Assembly (NCBI RefSeq): GCF_026341775.1
Contig: NZ_JAPEOB010000004.1
Location: 124,001-188,000 of the forward strand
DNA: 64,000 bases
Direction: 5' to 3'
DNA from: Streptomyces sp. NBC_00654
Lineage (GTDB): Bacteria > Actinomycetota > Actinomycetes > Streptomycetales > Streptomycetaceae
The notes beneath the pieces are model-generated. The model worked only from the letters and a program-made list of their open reading frames with translations, did not search any database and was not told the DNA's origin. The position numbers and the translations under genes are program-made. This document shows positions 59,808 through 64,000 of the stretch, in pieces (position 1 is the stretch's first letter; the number at the start of each line of letters is the position of its first letter).

Positions 59808-60677
59808 ATGTCTGCAACGAACGTGGAAAACCTGGAAGTTCCGGGCGCAACACTGCACTACGAGGTCAGTGGGCAGGGCCCCGTTCTCCTCCTCATCTGT
59901 GGCGGACCGACCGACGCCGCGATCTACGGAGGACTCGCCGCGGCTCTCGCCGAGAACTACACCGTCGTGCGGTACGACCCGCGGGGAAACTCGCGGAGCA
60001 ACCTCACCGGCACGCCCACGGACCAGGAGATCGAGGTCTACAGCGACGACGCCCACCGCCTGCTGGCGGCCCTCGGGGACACCCCCGCGTTCGTCGTCGG
60101 AAGCAGCGGCGGCGCACTGGTCGGGCTGGACCTCGCCGCCCGCCACCCCGAGCAGGTGCAGACCCTGATCGCGCACGAGCCGCCGGCGATGGAGCTGCTC
60201 ACCGACAGCCAGCGGTGGCGTGACCACTTCCAGGACGTGCACGACACCTACCGCAAGGACGGCGTCGGCCCGGCCATGGGCAAGTTCATCGCCGGTGTGG
60301 AGGAGCCCGACGGCCCGCAGGCGGGCGCACCGGCACCCCAGGCGGCCCCCCCGGGCCCGGAGATGGGCCCGCCGGACCCGGAGATGATGGAGATGATGGG
60401 GCGGATGGCGGCGAACGCCGAGTTCTTCCTCGGCCACGTCATGGTGCCGTTCAGCCGCTTCGTTCCGGACGCCGACGCGCTGAAGGCCGCGTCGACGAGG
60501 GTCGTCCTCGCCGCCGGAGAAGCGAGCAAGGGCACGCCGATCCACCAGGCGGGCGTGGTCCTGGCCGACCGTGTCGGATCGGAGATCGTGGACTTCCCCG
60601 GCGACCACCAGGGCTTCCTGACGCACAGCCCGCAGTTCGCCGAGCAGGTGCACAAGGTGCTCACCGCGGGTCAGTGA
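59808..60677 (+). CDS. Alpha/beta-hydrolase
   Basis: 289 residues, ATG at 59808 with GAGAGGA upstream. The alpha/beta fold: VPGATLHYEVSGQGPVLLLICGGPTDAAIYGGLAAALAENYTVVRYDPRGNSRS, nucleophile Ser in GSSGGALVGLDLAARHP (near residue 105) and a C-terminal His in FPGDHQGFLTHSP. A Pro/Met/Glu-rich insert (residues about 165-195, with repeated PEMxPP and EMMEMM) replaces the usual cap. Broad hydrolases like this are common beside ArsR/SRPBCC pairs; a link to the enediyne pathway is uncertain. Confidence 0.85.
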   Translation: MSATNVENLEVPGATLHYEVSGQGPVLLLICGGPTDAAIYGGLAAALAENYTVVRYDPRGNSRSNLTGTPTDQEIEVYSDDAHRLLAALGDTPAFVVGSSGGALVGLDLAARHPEQVQTLIAHEPPAMELLTDSQRWRDHFQDVHDTYRKDGVGPAMGKFIAGVEEPDGPQAGAPAPQAAPPGPEMGPPDPEMMEMMGRMAANAEFFLGHVMVPFSRFVPDADALKAASTRVVLAAGEASKGTPIHQAGVVLADRVGSEIVDFPGDHQGFLTHSPQFAEQVHKVLTAGQ

Positions 60678-60843
60678 TCCCGTTCGGGGCCGTGGTGCCA
60701 CCGTCCGGGCCGCGCACCGTACGTCTGCGCGCGGCCCGGACGGGGCGACGTGAGGGGACCTCTTCCGCCGCTGCGGAGGAAGGGCCGCTCTCCGCCGAAG
60801 CCGCGGCCCCGTGCGGCGACACGCCCGGCCGGCAGGAGCCATC

Positions 60844-60859
60844 GCACGCTGGAAGATGC
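60844..60859 (+). promoter_or_regulatory. 16-bp cluster motif, second subtype, before the O-methyltransferase
   Basis: GCACGCTGGAAGATGC differs by one base from the copy at 40707-40722 and ends 33 bases before the ATG at 60893, so it could overlap the core promoter. Confidence 0.4.
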
Positions 60860-60892
60860 GGCACGGCAGGCCTCGACGCGACGATTCGATCA

Positions 60893-61960
60893 ATGACTGG
60901 CAAACATGATCGAGTCGGTGCGCCGGGGCGCACCGTGGCCGAGGGGGACGTGTTGGCGGGCAAGGACGAGGCGAGCACCAGGCTCTGGGCCATGGCTCAC
61001 CTGGCGACCCCGATGGCGATACGTGTCGCGGCAACCCTGCGGGTCGCGGACCACATCGCGGAGAGCCCGAGAACGGCGGCGGAACTGGCCGCACTCGCAG
61101 GCGCCGACGCCGGCGCACTCGACCGGGTGCTGAGACACCTCGCCACCAGGGGAGTGCTGGACCGGGACCGGTCCGGCCGCTACGCGCTGACCGCCGTCGG
61201 CGAACCGCTCCGCTCGGGTCACCCGGCGGGCCTGCACGCCATGCTGGACATCGAAGGGGCGGTCGGCCGCGCCGAACTCTCCTTCGTCCAGCTGCTGCAC
61301 AGCGTCCGCACCGGAGAGGCCGCCTTCCCCGTACAGTTCGGGCGCTCGTTCTGGCAGGACCTGGCCGAGGACCCCGCGCGCGGCGCGTCCTTCGACGCCC
61401 GGATGGGCGCCGACCTGGCCGCGGCCCGCGGCGACGACATCGTCTCCGGCTACGACTGGGGGTCGCTCGGGCGCGTGGTCGACGTCGGCGGCGGCAACGG
61501 TTCGCTGCTGATCGCCCTGCTGAACGGACACCGTGCTCTGCACGGCACGGTCCTCGACCTGCCCGACACCGCGGAGGTGGCGCGCGGGGCACTCGCGGCC
61601 GCGGGTCTCGCCGACCGCGGTGACGCCGTATCCGGCAGCTTCTTCGACCCACTGCCGCCGGGCGCCGACGGCTACCTCCTCTCATCGGTCATCCATGACT
61701 GGGGCGACCGGGAGGCACGGGCGATCCTGCGCCGCTGCGCCGAGGCCGCGGGCGCCGGGGGGAAGGTCTTCATCGTGGAGCGCATCGGCGCCGACGGTGA
61801 GTCACCGGGCACCGGAATGGATCTGCGGATGCTCGCCTACTACGGCGGCAGGGAACGCGGGGCCGCCGAACTCACCGCCCTCGCGGCGGACGCCGGGCTC
61901 ACCCAGCTCGCGGTGCACCCGGCCGGCATTCTGTCGATCATCGAACTGGCCACGCCCTGA
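60893..61960 (+). CDS. O-methyltransferase (plant caffeate/ActI-type family 2)
   Basis: 355 residues from the ATG at 60893. N-terminal dimerisation winged helix: LATPMAIRVAATLRVADHIAESPRTAAELAALAGADAGALDRVLRHLATRGVLD. The SAM-binding core has RVVDVGGGNGSLLIALL, TVLDLPDTAEVAR, and LLSSVIHDWGDREARAILRRCAEAAGAGGKVFIVERI with the family catalytic His (HDWGD). It methylates phenolic hydroxyls of aromatic substrates. SgcD4 in C-1027 is an O-methyltransferase on the benzoxazolinate, and the anthranilate-type genes here make a similar target likely. Confidence 0.9.
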   Translation: MTGKHDRVGAPGRTVAEGDVLAGKDEASTRLWAMAHLATPMAIRVAATLRVADHIAESPRTAAELAALAGADAGALDRVLRHLATRGVLDRDRSGRYALTAVGEPLRSGHPAGLHAMLDIEGAVGRAELSFVQLLHSVRTGEAAFPVQFGRSFWQDLAEDPARGASFDARMGADLAAARGDDIVSGYDWGSLGRVVDVGGGNGSLLIALLNGHRALHGTVLDLPDTAEVARGALAAAGLADRGDAVSGSFFDPLPPGADGYLLSSVIHDWGDREARAILRRCAEAAGAGGKVFIVERIGADGESPGTGMDLRMLAYYGGRERGAAELTALAADAGLTQLAVHPAGILSIIELATP

Positions 61961-61970
61961 GGTAGCGGCG

Positions 61971-61986
61971 GCACGCACCCCGATGC
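61971..61986 (+). promoter_or_regulatory. 16-bp cluster motif, weak copy before the last P450
   Basis: GCACGCACCCCGATGC shares 12 of 16 positions with the second subtype and ends 72 bases before the P450 ATG. Weakest copy listed. Confidence 0.3.
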
Positions 61987-62058
61987 CGCGCCCGTCGCAC
62001 GATCCGGGGTGCGGTCTTGGTGTGGGTCGGCCCTCATGTCCACGCTGAGGAGATACCG

Positions 62059-63294
62059 ATGACCGAGTACGTGATGTCCATGCGGCCGCGTGAGGCGCTG
62101 GCGGCACTCGTGAGCCCGGAAGGGCGCCGCGACCCCTATGTCTTCTACGACGCCATCCGGGAACACGGGAACCTGGTGCGGATCAAACCGGGCCTGATGG
62201 CCGCCGTCGGGTACGACGAGTGCTCGCGCGCGCTGCGGGAGCCCCGGCTGCTGGTCCAGGACGCCAAGAGCCACGACCTGCTCTATCCCGACTGGCGCTC
62301 GCACTCCTCGCTGCGCCGCTTCACCGACTCCGTGCTCTACAGCAACCCGCCGGACCACTCCCGGATGCGACGCGTGATGAGCCGCGCGTTCACCCCGCGG
62401 CGGGTGGCCGAGCTCGAACCCGCGATCGTCCGGATGGCCGACCGGCTGCTGGACCGCATGGCGGACCTCGGATCGGACGGCACACCGGTGGAGTTCATGG
62501 CCGAGTTCGCCTACCGGCTCCCGGTCGCGGTGATCGGAGAGATGCTCGGGGTCGCCGACGACGACCGGATCTGGTTCCGCGCCGCGGTGGAGGACGTGAC
62601 CGTCGCCCTGGAGGGCATCAGCCGGGTCTCCCGGCTCGACGCCGCGAACCGGGCGATGGACGAGCTCGCCTCCTACTTCGCCGAGCTGGTCGACCAAAGG
62701 CGCCGCCACCCCGCGGACGACCTGGTCAGTGCCCTGGTCACCTCCGCGGACACCGATGGGGAGCGGTTCAGCCACGACGAGCTCGTCGGCAACCTGGTAC
62801 TGCTGCTGGCCGCCGGATTCGACACGACGACCCATCTGCTCGGCCAGGGCCTCCAGCTGGCCTTCGAGAACCCGGACCAGGCCGCCGGGCTGCGTACACA
62901 GCCCGCTCTCGCCTCCGGATACGTCGAGGAGACGCTGCGGTTCGCGGCCCCGGTGCACGCCACCAGCCGCTTCGCCGAATCGGACATGGACGTGCTGGGC
63001 ACCTTCGTGCCCGAAGGAACCAAGGTGCTCGTTCTGCTGGCCGCCGGCAACCGGGACCCGCTGCGCTACCCATCGCCGCACCGCTTCGTCCCGGACCGGC
63101 CGGACAACCAGCCCCTGAGCTTCGGCGCCGGCGCCCACTTCTGCCTGGGGGCACCGCTCGCCCGGGTGGAGGCGCGGATCGCGCTTCCCATGCTGCTCCG
63201 CCGCTTCCCGCGCCTCGCGCCCGCGGGCCCCGCGACGTACCGCGACCGGCTGGTCGTCCCGGGCCACGAGCGGCTTCCGGTAGCGGTCGGTTAG
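62059..63294 (+). CDS. Cytochrome P450 (CYP105/107-like)
   Basis: 411 residues, ATG after GAGGAGA. The I-helix motif LLAAGFDTTTH (Ala252-Gly-Phe-Asp-Thr-Thr), ExxR in EETLRFAAPVHATSR, and haem loop FGAGAHFCLG with Cys362 are intact. SNPPDHSRMRRVMSRAFTPRRV is typical of soluble actinobacterial P450s. C-1027 has a P450 (SgcD3) that hydroxylates the aryl acid; its position after an O-methyltransferase suggests a similar aryl-tailoring pair here. No ferredoxin gene is nearby. Confidence 0.93.
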   Translation: MTEYVMSMRPREALAALVSPEGRRDPYVFYDAIREHGNLVRIKPGLMAAVGYDECSRALREPRLLVQDAKSHDLLYPDWRSHSSLRRFTDSVLYSNPPDHSRMRRVMSRAFTPRRVAELEPAIVRMADRLLDRMADLGSDGTPVEFMAEFAYRLPVAVIGEMLGVADDDRIWFRAAVEDVTVALEGISRVSRLDAANRAMDELASYFAELVDQRRRHPADDLVSALVTSADTDGERFSHDELVGNLVLLLAAGFDTTTHLLGQGLQLAFENPDQAAGLRTQPALASGYVEETLRFAAPVHATSRFAESDMDVLGTFVPEGTKVLVLLAAGNRDPLRYPSPHRFVPDRPDNQPLSFGAGAHFCLGAPLARVEARIALPMLLRRFPRLAPAGPATYRDRLVVPGHERLPVAVG

Positions 63295-63388
63295 AGGCGG
63301 TCCCGCGACCTCCGGCGGATCAGCGTGCGGCCCCGGCCCGGTCCGTCGTGTCGTCGTACCTCCGAAGTGCCACCGGACCGGGCGCCTT

Positions 63389-63416
63389 CCCGCCCGGCAC
63401 CCAGGTGCCGGGCGGG
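63389..63416. terminator. Hairpin between the P450 and acyltransferase genes
   Basis: A perfect 13-bp complementary pair (63389-63401 and 63404-63416) with two intervening bases, six bases beyond the acyltransferase stop. Confidence 0.75.
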
Positions 63417-63421
63417 CGACG

Positions 63422-64000
63422 TCAGACCGACGCCCGCTTGGGCTCGTTCTCCTCGACCGCGGGCCGGCTCCCACCGGTGTCCGCCGCGCTACGGGCGTCC
63501 CTCCGCTTCTTGATGACCCGCTCGCCCCAGTTCAGCAGCGGACGCTCGAAGAAGTAGTAACTCACCGTGGCGAGCACGAGCGTGCCCGCCACCACGACGG
63601 CCAGCATCTCCCAGAATCCGACCTTCCCGACCAGGAAGGCGGCGGGCACCGGCGGGGCGCCGAAGATGCTCCCGCTCTGGAACCAGAGGTACATCACCAC
63701 GAAGTGCCAGAGGTAGATGCCGTAGGAGATGCGCCCGAGGAAGCGTGTCGGGCGATTCGTCAGCACCCTGTCCATCAACGGCGAACTGGCGTCGGGCGCG
63801 ACCAGCGGGACCATCAGCAGGAAGGCGAACGCCAGGAACGATATGTGCTGGAGCATGGCGAACTGCGGTGTTCCGTAGTCCCAGGTGCCCCATTTGCCCA
63901 GAGGGGAGGTGCAGTTGACGAGGTAGGCCACGAGTGCCCCGACCCAGAACAGGTTCGGCCTCCTGATGGCCAGACGGTAGAGCGCGGGCATCTCGCCCGG
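63422..64000 (-). CDS. Membrane acyltransferase (acyltransferase_3 family), cut by the window end
   Basis: The frame is open to the end of the window, so only the C-terminal 190 or so residues are present. At least four membrane helices are visible (LFWVGALVAYLVNC, MLQHISFLAFAFLLMVPLVAP, ISYGIYLWHFVVMYLWF, LAVVVAGTLVLATVSYYFFERPLLNWGERVIKKRR). The YGIYLWHF and FFERP motifs are characteristic of OafA/YrhL-type O-acyltransferases. The catalytic His-Asp region would lie in the missing N-terminal part. It may acylate the product, cell-wall sugars or lipids; membership of the cluster is uncertain at this edge. Confidence 0.88.
   Translation of the reverse strand, partial: PGEMPALYRLAIRRPNLFWVGALVAYLVNCTSPLGKWGTWDYGTPQFAMLQHISFLAFAFLLMVPLVAPDASSPLMDRVLTNRPTRFLGRISYGIYLWHFVVMYLWFQSGSIFGAPPVPAAFLVGKVGFWEMLAVVVAGTLVLATVSYYFFERPLLNWGERVIKKRRDARSAADTGGSRPAVEENEPKRASV

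Overview
The window is high-GC DNA with actinobacterial (Streptomyces-like) codon usage, GTG and TTG starts, ATGA/GTGA stop-start overlaps and purine-rich ribosome sites. It is almost entirely one natural-product gene cluster for an enediyne. The diagnostic gene is the iterative enediyne polyketide synthase (339-6155), followed by its hotdog thioesterase. A soluble epoxide hydrolase of the SgcF/NcsF2 type, an SgcJ-type small protein, a GMC oxidoreductase, an HpaB-type hydroxylase, a free-standing condensation enzyme and a DHA2 exporter together point to the nine-membered (C-1027/neocarzinostatin-like) branch. The right edge enters a membrane acyltransferase, and the left edge cuts the membrane protein of the warhead cassette.

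Layout. 1-8522 (+): warhead core, with the C-terminus of an UnbU-type membrane protein, PksE, a first thioesterase, flavin reductase and P450. 8605-10501 (-): AraC-type and StrR/ParB-type regulators. 10756-15912 (+): DUF5987-like protein, GMC oxidoreductase, second (canonical) thioesterase, maleylpyruvate-isomerase-like protein, prephenate dehydrogenase. 15975-25111: an island with AhpD-like proteins, two unrecognised small proteins around a 23-bp repeat array, an Sfp-type PPTase, a proline-dehydrogenase-like enzyme, a shortened ATP-grasp-like protein, an XRE/TPR regulator, a two-domain carrier protein and a possible 23-residue peptide. 25353-34307: methyltransferase, ThDP enzyme, GNAT protein, HpaB-like hydroxylase, group D flavin monooxygenase, SgcJ-like protein and FAD monooxygenase. 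34532-40475 (-): NRPS-like operon A-PCP, C, flavin monooxygenase, P450. 41111-49527 (+): MMPL exporter, flavodoxin-fold reductase, two PaaK-like ligases, and an anthranilate-synthase-type pair. 49597-52220 (-): epoxide hydrolase and a signal-less solute-binding protein. 52514-63294: zinc-ribbon methyltransferase, BBE-type flavoprotein oxidase, MFS exporter, MDR reductase coupled to a metK remnant, ArsR/SRPBCC pair, hydrolase, O-methyltransferase and P450.

How the parts probably work together (inference). PksE, thioesterase and cassette proteins make the polyene from which the warhead is built. P450s, flavoproteins, SgcJ-like protein and epoxide hydrolase oxidise and open the core. Chorismate is diverted by the TrpE/TrpG-like pair towards an anthranilate-type aryl acid that the PaaK-like ligases could activate; prephenate dehydrogenase would raise tyrosine supply. 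The A-PCP protein, HpaB-like hydroxylase (with the flavin reductase) and condensation enzyme would load, hydroxylate and attach an amino-acid-like or aryl unit. MMPL and MFS pumps export the product. No apoprotein, halogenase, glycosyltransferase, sugar gene, tRNA, rRNA, IS element or CRISPR array was recognised here.

The most interesting unexplained structure is regulatory. A 16-bp degenerate palindrome related to GCAATTCAAGAGATGC lies 33-136 nt upstream of most operons from 25 kb onward. A separate palindrome TGGCAA-N4-TTGCCA marks only the island around the XRE/TPR regulator, overlapping apparent -35 boxes. Assignments are by motif and family recall; no database search was possible.
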